Below the pieces are notes generated by a model. It was not told the origin of the DNA. It saw nothing but the letters and a program-made list of their open reading frames with translations, and ran no database searches. Shown here in pieces: positions 55,701 to 64,000 of a stretch of DNA of 64,000 nucleotides. Numbering within the stretch: the first letter of the stretch is position 1; every line of letters starts with the position of its first letter. Location of the stretch: assembly GCF_000002985.6 (NCBI RefSeq), contig NC_003283.11, forward strand, positions 1,116,001-1,180,000. Direction: 5' to 3'. Origin of the DNA: Caenorhabditis elegans (lineage: Eukaryota; Nematoda; Chromadorea; Rhabditida; Rhabditidae). A program made the translations under genes and the position numbers.

Positions 55701-58700
55701 CGGAGAGGAGAAGAAAATCGAAGCGGCTATGGAGCGCAGGCCGAAGCAAGTGTTATCAATACAGAATTCTATTCGATCAACTGCCGGCGCCCATCCACCA
55801 CCTGCAAACCCAAATGGGATAGTCAGCAGGTACTGCAGGTTTTTGAAGGACTGGAAGACCCGTTTGTGCTTACTCCTGGTGCTCTGTGGCTATTGGACAG
55901 CTTCTTACTACGGGTGTAAAACTATGGAAATCAAAATGGACACTACTAATCTTATCATGAATGATTCCCCGTTAAACCATATCGCATGGATCTACGAACG
56001 GTTCTTGTGGAGTGAAGGGCAATTGGTCATGGTTTTTGTGAATAATCCTCCTGATTTAACAAAATCAGAGAATCTACATGAAGTCCTAGAACTTGTAAAT
56101 CGATTCGAAACGCTTCCATATTCCATGGGCAAGAACTCAACCTCAATTTGGCTACGCTCATTCTTATATCAAAGCTCTCTATACCACAACAACAAAGGAT
56201 TCAATGGGCTTTTGCAAGAATGGCTTGAAGACTCGGAAGGAGGCGGTGCCAGATGGAATGATATGTTGAGGTTGAAGAAGGACGAAAATGGTACCATACT
56301 TGGAATTGATAAGTTCATGTTTGCAACTGCTTGCGCGATGGGCGACGATGCAAATTGGTCGACTCGTGAGAAATTACAAAAGCAGTGGAGAGGCGTAGCA
56401 CATGAATATGAGCATTTTAACGTTACAGTTTTCCAGGTTAGTGATTTACGAAAAATTAGGGCTGTTATGGGTTTATTCGTGCCTTTTAGAAAAATGCAAA
56501 ATGTATTGTGATACATTTTCTCCCTATTCATGAGTGTCGAAAAAAAAACACATCCATTTATTCCATTTTTAGACACTTTTCGACATTTTTCTTCATTTTC
56601 GACCTTTTTTACATTTTTCAAAAACGCCCACGCGCGTCTGGTTTCCCTCATATTTAAAAATGTAAGAGTTTGCCGAATTAGGCCATTTTTTCTCGGCCAC
56701 GACTGGGTTAGATTTACGGCGCGTTGCATGTTGCGTCGCGGCCCGGTTTTTATTGGAAAACTAAATCTATTTGTCCGTGTGGAGTACACGACTTTCCCAT
56801 GTCCGGCAGGCGATTGTCAATGGAGCGCGAAAAGCGCAACGAGGGAGGCCAGAACCCCATGTGCATTTCTCAACATTTTTCTGCATTTTTCGACATCAGC
56901 CGGCAGCCCACTTCACAAATGCAAAAAAATTATATAAAAAAACAACATTTTTTCGGCACTTATGAATAGGGGGAAAATTTATATAAATGCATTTTTGAGT
57001 TTTTCTAAATCGCATGAATAACCCCATCCCTAACAAAAAATACCTGAAATACCAGTAAAAGAGCTGCATTTTTTCGTTCAGAGCTACTCTTTCTACATTG
57101 ACCAACTTGACTCAATCGGCGCGACGACCATGTCTACAGTAATCTGGGCTGCAATTACAATGGATCTTGCATGCCTTCTCATGATCCCTGGCATCAACTC
57201 AATCCTAACAAGTACCATTGCAATGATATCCATCAATATTGGAGTCTTCGGTCTTTTGTCAATGTGGAGAGTGAATTTGGATCCGATCACGATGTGCACC
57301 ACATTAATGTCTATCGGATTCTCGGTGGACTTTACAGCGCACATCTCCTATCACTACTACCGGAACCCCACCAGTTGGACCACTGATGAGCGCCTTGCCG
57401 ATGCACTGAAATCTATCGGATGGCCAATGATTCAGGCCGCAAGCTCGACAGTGTTATGCATTTTCCCATTGATGTTCAACACGAGTTATATGGTTTGGGT
57501 GTTTGTGAAAACGATTCTTCTGGTTACTGTACTTGGGTTGCTTCATGGAATTATATTTTTGCCGGCGTTATTGCTTACCGTAAGTTATTGCCTGAAAAAA
57601 TTTTAGGGCGTCCTGTAACCTATAGAGGTAGGTCGCAAGTCGACTTACGCGCACGTCGAGTAAGAAAGTCCCATTTCGCTTTGATCTACGAAAAATGCGG
57701 GAGAAGAGACGCAGACATCTCATCTGGTTTCGCATGGTTAAGAGTGTGCTGACGTCACATTTTTTGTAGATCAAACCGCGATGAGACTTTCTGACACCAC
57801 GTGTGTGCGGCAAATCTAAAAATTTGCCGAACACGTCTGCTATCAAAGAATGTTCAACTGACACTATGGTTTTGCGTGTTTGAATTATTCACAGAAGATG
57901 TGGCAAAAAATAAAGCGGCCGACATCTTGTGAGTTCAGATTTTTTGGAACAAAATTATTAGTTTTAGTAAAAATTGAATTGTCCATTTTTTGCCGAATTC
58001 GGCAAACGGCAAAATCGGCAAATTTGCCAAACACTATATTGGATTTTTATCAAATTTCGATTAATCATCTGGTTATTGAGTTAGTGTATTCAGGGGTTGG
58101 TGACAATTGTCGTTCGTCAATTTTTTTGTCGACTAATTCGGCAAATCAGCAAATTGCCGATTTGCCAATTTTCCAACAATTTGCCGATTTGCCGTTTGCC
58201 GAACATAAACTTGCCGGAAGTTTTTAGAGAGAATTTATATAAGACGGCAACACCTGAAACTATGCCTATTTGCCGGTTTGTCGAATCGCCGGAAGTTTCA
58301 ATTCCGGCAACTTACCGACTTGCCGACTTGCCGGAAAAAGGCGATTGCTCACCTCTGGCCCATTAGTTCCAATCGTCCAGAATGGACTCACAAGATTCCT
58401 GGCGCTTTATTTTTGTCGTGATTTTTTTTAATTAGTTAAACATATTTTGATAGCATTTCTGGTTTTTGAGTTATCTATAATCTTTTGAAAAATTTGAGAA
58501 ATTATCAAAAAACTCTCGATTGAAATTTACTCGAATAACTGATTTGAATCGAGATATCAACTGTCAGACTATAACCTTTTTTTTCAGTCTGGCGACTTAT
58601 CTCGTTTATTTGGTGGCGACTCAATACAGCCGGAAAAACCTGAAAAACTCGGAGAAATTTCACAGGCTTCCAGTTTTTCAAGTGGAAACAGTGAGACAGC

Positions 58701-58814
58701 TCTAGTCAAAAGTAAGAGTCAAAAGTAATACATGAATTCGATTTAAAAATTACAATTTTTACAGGCAACTCAACAGAACTGAGAACCTTACCACAGGAAC
58801 GGGGATCCGGTTAA
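49711..58814 (+). CDS. ptr-16: Patched-related protein with sterol-sensing domain, 898 aa
   Basis: Exons 49711-49784, 50534-50635, 50686-50767, 54108-54287, 54381-54532, 55002-56436, 57082-57579, 58588-58711 and 58765-58814, all in phase. Twelve-helix membrane protein of the RND/Patched class; worm PTR proteins act in cuticle secretion, moulting and endocytic traffic, probably by moving lipids. Helix 1 is at about 30-47 (FFWIPVVLSLAAALGLL). The first extracellular loop (SHFEHAVANEFF, FNDRGGKFWLEV) runs to about 260. The sterol-sensing helices are about 263-430, with the paired acidic residues in GVGCDDVFI at 336-337, the family's proton-relay position. The second half repeats the plan (helix near LCLLLVLCGYW; final helices 690-841, with GFSVDFTAH). 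The cytosolic tail is Ser/Glu-rich. The ATG follows acceptor CCGCCTTCAG. The symbol is from memory of T21H3.2; the family call is firm. Confidence 0.9.
49973..50405. repeat. R6 fold-back repeat
   Basis: AAGGTGGAGTACCGAAATCTG to CTTCGGTACCCCATCTTTAA, with GAACTTAATTTTTATTTAATC at the centre. It lies in ptr intron 1. Confidence 0.8.
51214..51540. repeat. R3 repeat, right arm lost
   Basis: CTTAAAAGTGGAGCAGCGCC start, with the R3 landmarks GTGGCAATTACTCAGTTTTT and GTAGAGGTCAGAACATGCGA. It lies in ptr intron 3. Confidence 0.75.
51660..51722. repeat. perfect 63 bp hairpin
   Basis: 28-base arms (AAAAAGGTACAGATACTTAC and onwards) with a 7-base loop TTACTTA. The inner part is a tetranucleotide (CTTA/TAAG) repeat. 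Intron 3 of the ptr gene. Confidence 0.9.
52960..53458. repeat. R5 fold-back repeat
   Basis: GCTTTATTAGACTCG near 52987, CGCAGCGGCTGGAG near 53134 and the right end CTACTACACCACCTTTAA. The left TIR is worn. It lies in ptr intron 3. Confidence 0.75.
53963..54083. repeat. T array (TTAGGC units) in ptr intron 3
   Basis: TTAGGC orientation, ending 24 bases before the acceptor of exon 4. The 153-codon frame that joins it to the exon is a chance read-through. Confidence 0.9.
54663..54976. repeat. T array (TAAGCC units) in ptr intron 5
   Basis: Fills most of the 469-base intron between exons 5 and 6. Units TAAGCC with TAATCC and TAGGCC variants. Confidence 0.9.
56456..57034. mobile_element. R10-related inverted repeat split by R2
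   Basis: Left arm TTAGGGCTGTTATGGGTTTA then GAAAAATGCAAAATG and CCCTATTCATGAGTG. The right arm is its inverse, ending GAATAACCCCATCCCTAA. An R2 copy sits in the middle. It fills ptr intron 6. Confidence 0.8.
56629..56861 (+). repeat. R2 repeat nested in the R10-related element
   Basis: CACGCGCGTCTGGTTTCCCTC to GGGAGGCCAGAACCCCATGTG, with the AGGCCATTTTTTCTCGGCCA core. Confidence 0.85.
57653..57802. mobile_element. R1 fold-back MITE, next to R4
   Basis: ACGTCGAGTAAGAAAGTCCC to GAGACTTTCTGACACCACGT; the R4 element begins at its right edge (GTGTGCGGCAAATC). Intron 7 of the ptr gene. Confidence 0.8.
57803..58365. repeat. R4 CGGCAAA array and palindrome
   Basis: GTGTGCGGCAAATC at the left. Dense CGGCAAATCAGCAAATTGCC and TTGCCGACTTGCCGG units at the right. 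Intron 7 of the ptr gene. Confidence 0.75.
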
Positions 58815-59015
58815 TATGTGCCAAAAAAAATTGTGATCCAAAATTGTAATTTATTAGTGTTGTTTTTTTTCTCCACATTGTTTTCCTATCAAGTCTCAAC
58901 TACGGGTGCTCGACTTCATTGACGTCTGTCTCATTCCCAGTTTTCTTTTGTGATAAATTAGTTAAAAAGAATTTGCAAATCAGTTGTCATTGCAGAAAAA
59001 ACTAAAAATTTTCTG

Positions 59016-59021
59016 AATAAA
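59016..59021 (+). terminator. candidate poly(A) signal of the ptr gene
   Basis: AATAAA 202 bases after the stop codon. Confidence 0.45.
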
Positions 59022-59105
59022 AACTCACAAAAAATCAATCTTCAGGTGACTTACTGATGAAAATAAAATTTGTTGAAGATTTGTCTTTAAAGGTTGACTA
59101 GCGTC

Positions 59106-59277
59106 ACGTGGTGTCAAAGTGTCCCATTTTAGTTTGATCTACGAAAAATGCGGGAGAAGAGACGGAGATTTTTCAACTGATTTCGCATGGTTGAGAGTAT
59201 GCTGACGTCACATTTTCCTGGGCAAAAAATCCCGCATTTTTGTAGATCAAACCCTGATGGGACAGCCTGACGCCATG
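59106..59277. mobile_element. R1 fold-back MITE
   Basis: ACGTGGTGTCAAAGTGTCCC to GGGACAGCCTGACGCCATGG, with TAGCGT on both sides. Confidence 0.8.
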
Positions 59278-59379
59278 GGTAGCGTTTGCGCTAATTTTGC
59301 CCTAAATGGTCGAAAAACAGTCTTAATATATCAATTAAAACTATGAAAAAAATTTACAAAAAATTTCTAATTTTTTCAT

Positions 59380-59912
59380 GATTTTATAAATTTTGAAAAA
59401 AAGAGCTGAATTATTTTTGAATTCCCGCACAAATGAATGACGTCATTTTTGGCATTTTTGCATTTTTGGGCAATAAATTTGATTTTTTCAATATTTTTCA
59501 AAAATTTTTCAATATTTTTTACAATGTTTTTCAGACATTTTTCGGCGCAGCAAATGAAAAAAATTTGCTGAAACTCCAAAATTGGCCTAAAATCAATAAT
59601 TTAGCATTAAAAAAACGTGTTTTTTTGGGAAAAATGTCTGAAAATTTTGACAAATTATGCGTCAAATTATGAAACAAAGAAAAAGTAAAGAAAAAGCAGT
59701 CAATATTCCCAAAAAGTGTCAAAAAATGACGTCATTCACTTGCGCGGGAATTCAAAAAAAAAATTATATTTCCTGTTCGAATTTTAAAAAAATCATTAAA
59801 AATTTAAAAAATTTTTATACATTTTTTGACAGTTATATTTGTTATATTGAGACTGTATTCTATCATTTAGAATTTAAAAAAAACCCACCTGTGCAACTCC
59901 AATTTTAAGGTA
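59380..59912. repeat. R8 palindrome
   Basis: GAATTCCCGCACAAATGAAT with GACGTCATTTTTGGC near 59419, matched by GACGTCATTCACTTGCGCGG near 59728. The same family as 866-1535. Confidence 0.7.
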
Positions 59913-60045
59913 AGCGGGGATAAAGTTGGCTTGACAACATTTTTTGGAAATTTAATTTTCTTAAAGTTTGCTGATCAAATCAAATATCAGCCTTTCAAAA
60001 ACATTTCATTCGGAAATTTGATTATTTGATTTTTCAGGTAGAATT

Positions 60046-60269
60046 CACGGATTTTCGGCTTCCCTCATAAATTGAAATGGAAGAAATTGCCGAACTAGGC
60101 CATTTTGGCTCGGCCATATCTTGGGTAGATTTACGGCGCGTTGCGTGTCGCGGCTCGATTTTAGTTGTGAAACTAAATGCATTTGTCCGTGTGGAGTACA
60201 GGAATTCCCACGCGTTGGCGATTGTCAATGGAGCGCAAAAAATTCAACGAGGAAGGCCAGAACCCCGTG
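60046..60269 (+). repeat. R2 repeat
   Basis: CACGGATTTTCGGCTTCCC to GAGGAAGGCCAGAACCCCGTG, 224 bp. Confidence 0.85.
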
Positions 60270-60481
60270 TAGAATTTTTTTTAACACCACTGAACATTCA
60301 AGTATCAAGAACTTTGTTCATCTCCTACAGTGTTAGTTTGTGGTTCGAGGAATCAAACGACCATTTAAACTACTTGCGTAATCCGGTTCGATTGAAAATT
60401 TGATAAAAGAGCACAAGTTAAGCGGTATCATTCATATCAACGACTTTTTTATAGGTTGTGTGATATTTGAAACGGAATTGG

Positions 60482-60488
60482 TGATAAG
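60482..60488 (+). promoter_or_regulatory. GATA-type site upstream of lipase gene
   Basis: TGATAAG about 240 bases before the ATG, consistent with intestinal expression. Further down, GTGACGTCACACAGG and GGTGACGTCACG (about 60608-60640) are two CRE-like palindromes. Confidence 0.4.
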
Positions 60489-60724
60489 AAAACGGAAAGT
60501 TAATAAAGAGAAATCGAATAGCAGAGTATCGTCATTTTCCCACCTTTTCTCCCAGTAATCATGTTTTAAATGTTAATTCGAAATTTGCGGCAAATTAAGT
60601 TTCGAAGTGACGTCACACAGGCTTCACTTCGGTGACGTCACGTGTTTCTGAATAAGATGTGTCACGTTTTAAAACGATTTTCCAACTTCCATCTCATTTG
60701 TTAACTTTAAATTATTCTTTCAGT

Positions 60725-62825
60725 ATGCAAGCCTTACTGCTTGCTGCAGTCCTTCTGCCACTGGCTTCGGCCTTTGTGCTACCAGAAGCCCCAAAAAATC
60801 CAGAGAACCTCGACGTCTATACCATCCCATACAACGACGCCACTGCTCGCAAGAAGATTCTCTTCGCAGCCGGCGCCGCCTACGGATCGAATCCACAACA
60901 GTGCCTCGACAAAGCGTTCACCGGTGCCTCAATCAGGAGAATCATTACGGCTCGCTGTGACGTCAACCCAGCCGACAAATGCGTCGGATACACCGCCGTC
61001 AGTCCACAGGACAAGGCGATTATTGTGGTGTTCCGTGGAACTAACAACAATGTGCAGCTTATTTTGGAAGGATTGGAGACTGTCTTCGAGTATCACGTAA
61101 GATTAAAATTTCGAGTACTCCGGAATAAATGAAGCATGTTTCAGACTCCATGGGCTGCTGGAGGTGTCGTCTCCCAGTACTTCAACGACGGATTTTTGAA
61201 CATCTGGAACGCCGGACTCAAGGACGATTTTAACACTCTTGCCGCCCAAAACCCAGGATTCCAAGTTTGGGTAAGAATTCGTAAAAACTGATAAGAAAAT
61301 GATTATTGATGGGGTTAAAGTAGACTGTGCTCCCGTGTTGTTGACAGCTATCGTAGTCTAGCAAAATATACTTTGCGAGTTCATGAAGCAAGTGGTTGTT
61401 GCATTTCTACAGTGTATTCCTACACTTGTGATATAAGTGAGTATACCCCCCAGGAAGACGCAGACGACATGAGCTGGGTTGGTTGAGATCTCGATCGAAG
61501 TCGGCTGCACGTGGTCCCAGGCTGTCTCATTAGGGTTTGATCTACAAAAAATGCGGGAAATTTTCGCCCAGAAAAATGTGACATCGACACGTTCTTAACC
61601 ATTCGAAATCAGTTGAGAACTCTGCGTCTCTTCTCCCGCATTTTCTGTAGATCTACGTAGAACAAGCCGATATGAGACACTCTGACACCACGTGGGCTGC
61701 AGTGCAGCTACACAGTACGTCGCGCAAGCCTTGATGCCTGATAGGTGTAACAATAATGCTTCGTTAAATTTTTTTTTAAAATAAAATAAGAAGTCCAGAT
61801 CAGAAACGCGGGAATGTCAGTGGTCAACCTCGAACCACAAAAATGTTATAGAAACTTAAAACCCATTCCACGTGGTGTCAGGCTGTCTCATTGCGCTTTG
61901 ATCTACAAAAAATGCGGGAATTTTTCCCAGAAAAATTGTGACATCAGCACGCTCTTGAACATGCGGAATCCGATGAGATGTTTGCGTCTCCTCTCCCGCA
62001 TTTTTTGAAGATCAAAGCAAAATGGGACTTTCTGACTCCACGTGTCATTCTTGTTGGCGCATGAGCAGGACCCAACCAGTGGATAAAAGATCCTTGTGGA
62101 TCCATGTGATGATCCCGTGGTGACAATGGTTTCTTGAAAGTAGTCCTATCATTTCCCGGAATACTGTTTAGTGTAGCACCCAAGGTGGTCCACATAAGAA
62201 AACGCGGTCTCGAACATTGTCCGTTGCAAATTTATTTTCGTCTCCCAAGGCTCAAAATCATGGGATTCTGGCCTTCCTCATTGAATTTTTCGCGCTCCAT
62301 TGACAACCGCCCGCCGGACAACGCGTGGGAAAGTCGTGTACTTACAAAACTTCAGGTCACCGGACACTCCCTCGGAGGAGCGATGGCCTCCCTTGCCGCC
62401 TCCTACATCACCTACAACAAGCTCTTCGACGCCTCGAAGCTTCAACTCGTCACCTACGGACAGCCACGTGTCGGAGACAAGGCCTACGCGGCCGCCGTCG
62501 ATCGTGACGTCACGAACAAGTTCCGCGTCACCCACGCCCACGACCCGGTGCCACATCTTCCAAAGGAGAACATGCAAGGATTCACCCACCACAAGGCCGA
62601 GGTGTTCTACAAGGAGAAAATGACGAAGTACAACATTTGCGATGATATCGATGAGAGCGAATTCTGCTCCAACGGACAAGTTCTTCCAGACACTTCTATC
62701 AAGGTATAAATCGTCCAAAGTTCTTTACTTCACCAATACTTTTATTTTTTTAGGATCATCTTCACTACTTCGACGTTGATGTCAGCGACTTGGGCTACTC
62801 AAATTGTGCTAATGTCAAGAACTAA
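60725..62825 (+). CDS. secreted class 3 lipase, 305 aa
   Basis: Exons 60725-61096, 61145-61270, 62356-62703 and 62754-62825, all in phase 0. Signal peptide MQALLLAAVLLPLASAF. The ATG lies directly after acceptor CTTTCAG, so trans-splicing is likely. An alpha/beta hydrolase of the fungal-type lipase (class 3) family, which cleaves ester bonds of glycerides outside the cell or in the gut lumen. The oxyanion strand VVFRGTNN is near residue 114. The nucleophile elbow is GHSLG, with Ser171. The Asp in THAHDPVPH is residue 229. The His in DHLHYF is residue 284 or 286. The strand YGQPRVGD follows the elbow, as expected. Cys pairs suit a secreted protein. Codon use is strongly optimal (ACC, GTC, TCC), suggesting high expression. 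Intron 2 (1,085 bases) has collected two R1 elements and an R2 fragment. From memory this is T21H3.1; not checked. Confidence 0.93.
61509..61693. mobile_element. R1 fold-back MITE in lipase intron 2
   Basis: ACGTGGTCCCAGGCTGTCTC to GAGACACTCTGACACCACGT, with GGCTGC on both sides. Confidence 0.85.
61870..62043. mobile_element. R1 fold-back MITE in lipase intron 2
   Basis: ACGTGGTGTCAGGCTGTCTC to GGGACTTTCTGACTCCACGT, with CATTC on both sides. Same orientation as the copy at 61509. Confidence 0.85.
62259..62342 (-). repeat. R2 fragment next to lipase exon 3
   Basis: CATGGGATTCTGGCCTTCC through CAACGCGTGGGAAAGTCGTG. Only one end remains, and it stops 13 bases before the exon 3 acceptor (ACTTCAG). 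Confidence 0.8.
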
Positions 62826-62843
62826 CTTTTCAATGTTTTAAAC

Positions 62844-62849
62844 AATAAA
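62844..62849 (+). terminator. poly(A) signal of the lipase gene
   Basis: AATAAA 19 bases after the stop codon. Confidence 0.7.
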
Positions 62850-62934
62850 ATAGTTCACAACTGATTCAGTGGTTCAGAGTTGAAGTGGTGGGCCTGCCTA
62901 CGCGCCTGCCTCCCATATGTTCGCAGAGGTCCGC

Positions 62935-63366
62935 ACCAGGAATGTGCGGCAAATTTGCCGAATTTACCGAATTCGCCGAGCTCGGCAAATTTCAAAACAG
63001 TAGATTTGCCGAATTTGCCGAGCACGATAAATTTCGAAATTTTCCGCACACATCAAAAATTTTTTAACAATACAATTTTGGCCAAAACTATTGATTTTGT
63101 CCCCAAAAATTTAGTAAAATGGCATAAAATTGAGTTGTTATTTTGATGCTTAAGCAGACACACTACACGGAAGTTATTCAGACACCAGATTTTTATTCAG
63201 AATTCAGTAGTTTCGGTGCTCCAAAAAACATCAAAAAATATCAAATTTTCGGAGTTAATTAAGCACGGCAAATTTGCCGAATTTGCCGTGCTCGGCAAAT
63301 ATTGGAAGAAGAGATTTGCAAAATTTGGCGAGCACGGCAAGTTTTGAGATTTGCCGCACACCCCTT
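62935..63366. repeat. R4 palindrome between the two lipase genes
   Basis: AATGTGCGGCAAATTTGCCG at the left and GAGATTTGCCGCACACCCC at the right, with TATTGATTTTGTCCCCAAAA as in the 10.66 kb copy. Confidence 0.8.
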
Positions 63367-63628
63367 TTCCGTACAGGTTTGAGGCAGGCGTCGGAGCATA
63401 AATAGCTAGTAATTCCCTTGATAACAAATGTGACAGCAATCTGAAGATGACGTGATGTTCGTCATATTTCCAAGCAAAGTTAAATGACAAATTGCCTCGG
63501 AGCAACAGTAATCCCAAAATCAAACAACAAAGTCACACTTGCAACCAGAACTTTTTTCACTTTTCACAGAGCTATTTAAGTTTGCAAATTTTCAATTACA
63601 ATTGTATTTAATGTATTTGACATTCAAA

Positions 63629-64000
63629 ATGCTTTTTATTTTCTCCGTTTTAATTTGCAAATCATTCTCCCACAGTTCAATACCATATTCCGATCAGCTC
63701 TCTCGGAATAAACTGATCTATGCAGCCATCTCCGCGTACGCTTCTCCTCCACAAAGTTGCATGAGCTTGGCGTTTCAAAATTTTCAAGTCAAACCTCAGA
63801 TTACTGTAGCTTGCGACACACTTGATGATACATGTTCTGGATTTACTGGAGTCGATCACGAAAGTCAGGCGATTTTGGTAGCTTTTCGTGGAACTAATCG
63901 TAACGCACAGCTGCTCGTTGAAGCCGTAGAAACTGTGTTTGCAAACAATGTAAGTTAGTTTATGCAAAAGCTCTGTCTAGGTCAAATTTTCAGAAATCCT
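63629..64000 (+). CDS. class 3 lipase, N-terminal part, cut by window end
   Basis: Exon 1 63629-63949; exon 2 begins at 63994 after ATTTTCAG and runs off the window. The chosen ATG gives a clean signal peptide (MLFIFSVLICKSFSHS). An upstream in-frame ATG at 63611 would lengthen it by six residues. The sequence parallels the first lipase: RNKLIYAAISAYASPPQSC against KKILFAAGAAYGSNPQQC, and LVAFRGTNRNAQLLVEAVET against the same stretch. The donor falls at the matching place, so the two are tandem duplicates. Codon use is less biased than in the first copy, suggesting weaker expression. The catalytic residues lie beyond the window. Confidence 0.8.

Overview
The window is animal nuclear DNA from a nematode of the genus Caenorhabditis, almost certainly C. 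elegans. It is AT-rich, its genes have many short introns with the worm acceptor TTTTCAG, and it holds degenerate TTAGGC (nematode telomere unit) arrays and very many short fold-back repeats. The calmodulin, cathepsin B, Patched-related and lipase genes match what I remember of the W07B8/T21H3 region on an arm of chromosome V. That placement is from memory and was not checked.

Layout. 1-6 kb is intergenic and full of palindromic repeats. 6.05-13.11 kb (+) is a five-exon PB1-domain gene. 14.18-23.12 kb is a cathepsin B cluster: two minus-strand genes with complete active sites (the second is cpr-5) and a divergent plus-strand paralogue that has lost the catalytic Cys, the catalytic His and the oxyanion Gln. 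23.1-25.7 kb holds a minisatellite and telomere-like arrays. 25.77-30.32 kb (+) is an eight-exon zona pellucida (cuticlin-like) membrane protein. 30.3-40.3 kb has no gene I can support; it holds repeats and some CG-rich, promoter-like sequence. 40.31-41.19 kb (+) is calmodulin (cmd-1). 43.49-45.56 kb (-) is a seven-helix chemoreceptor-like gene whose last codons come from a repeat. 49.71-58.81 kb (+) is a Patched-related protein (probably ptr-16). 60.72-62.83 kb (+) is a class 3 lipase, and a second lipase begins at 63.63 kb and runs off the window.

How the genes relate. The cathepsin B and lipase genes look like secreted gut hydrolases: they encode signal peptides, and their upstream sequences carry TGATAA-type sites of the kind bound by the worm intestinal GATA factor. 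The ZP and Patched-related proteins are typical of cuticle and epithelial biology. Nothing suggests operons; genes are separated by repeat-rich DNA.

Repeats dominate the non-coding sequence. I use local labels. T = TTAGGC-like arrays. R1 = fold-back element with ACGTGGTG ends and 7-8 bp target duplications. R2 = about 235 bp element with CACGG..TTCTGGC ends. R3 = GGTGGAGTAGCGCC ends. R4 = GGGGTGTGCGGCAAA ends. R5 = GGTGGTGTAGTCG ends. R6 = GGTGGAGTACC ends. R7 = TTAGGTCTCC palindrome with TA target duplication. R8 = palindrome with GGCCGAATTAA arms. R9 = GC-rich AGGGCTCCCAT element. R10 = TGGGGTTATTCA ends. Several are nested, so their order of insertion can be read. I found no prokaryotic-type system, CRISPR array, rRNA or convincing tRNA gene.
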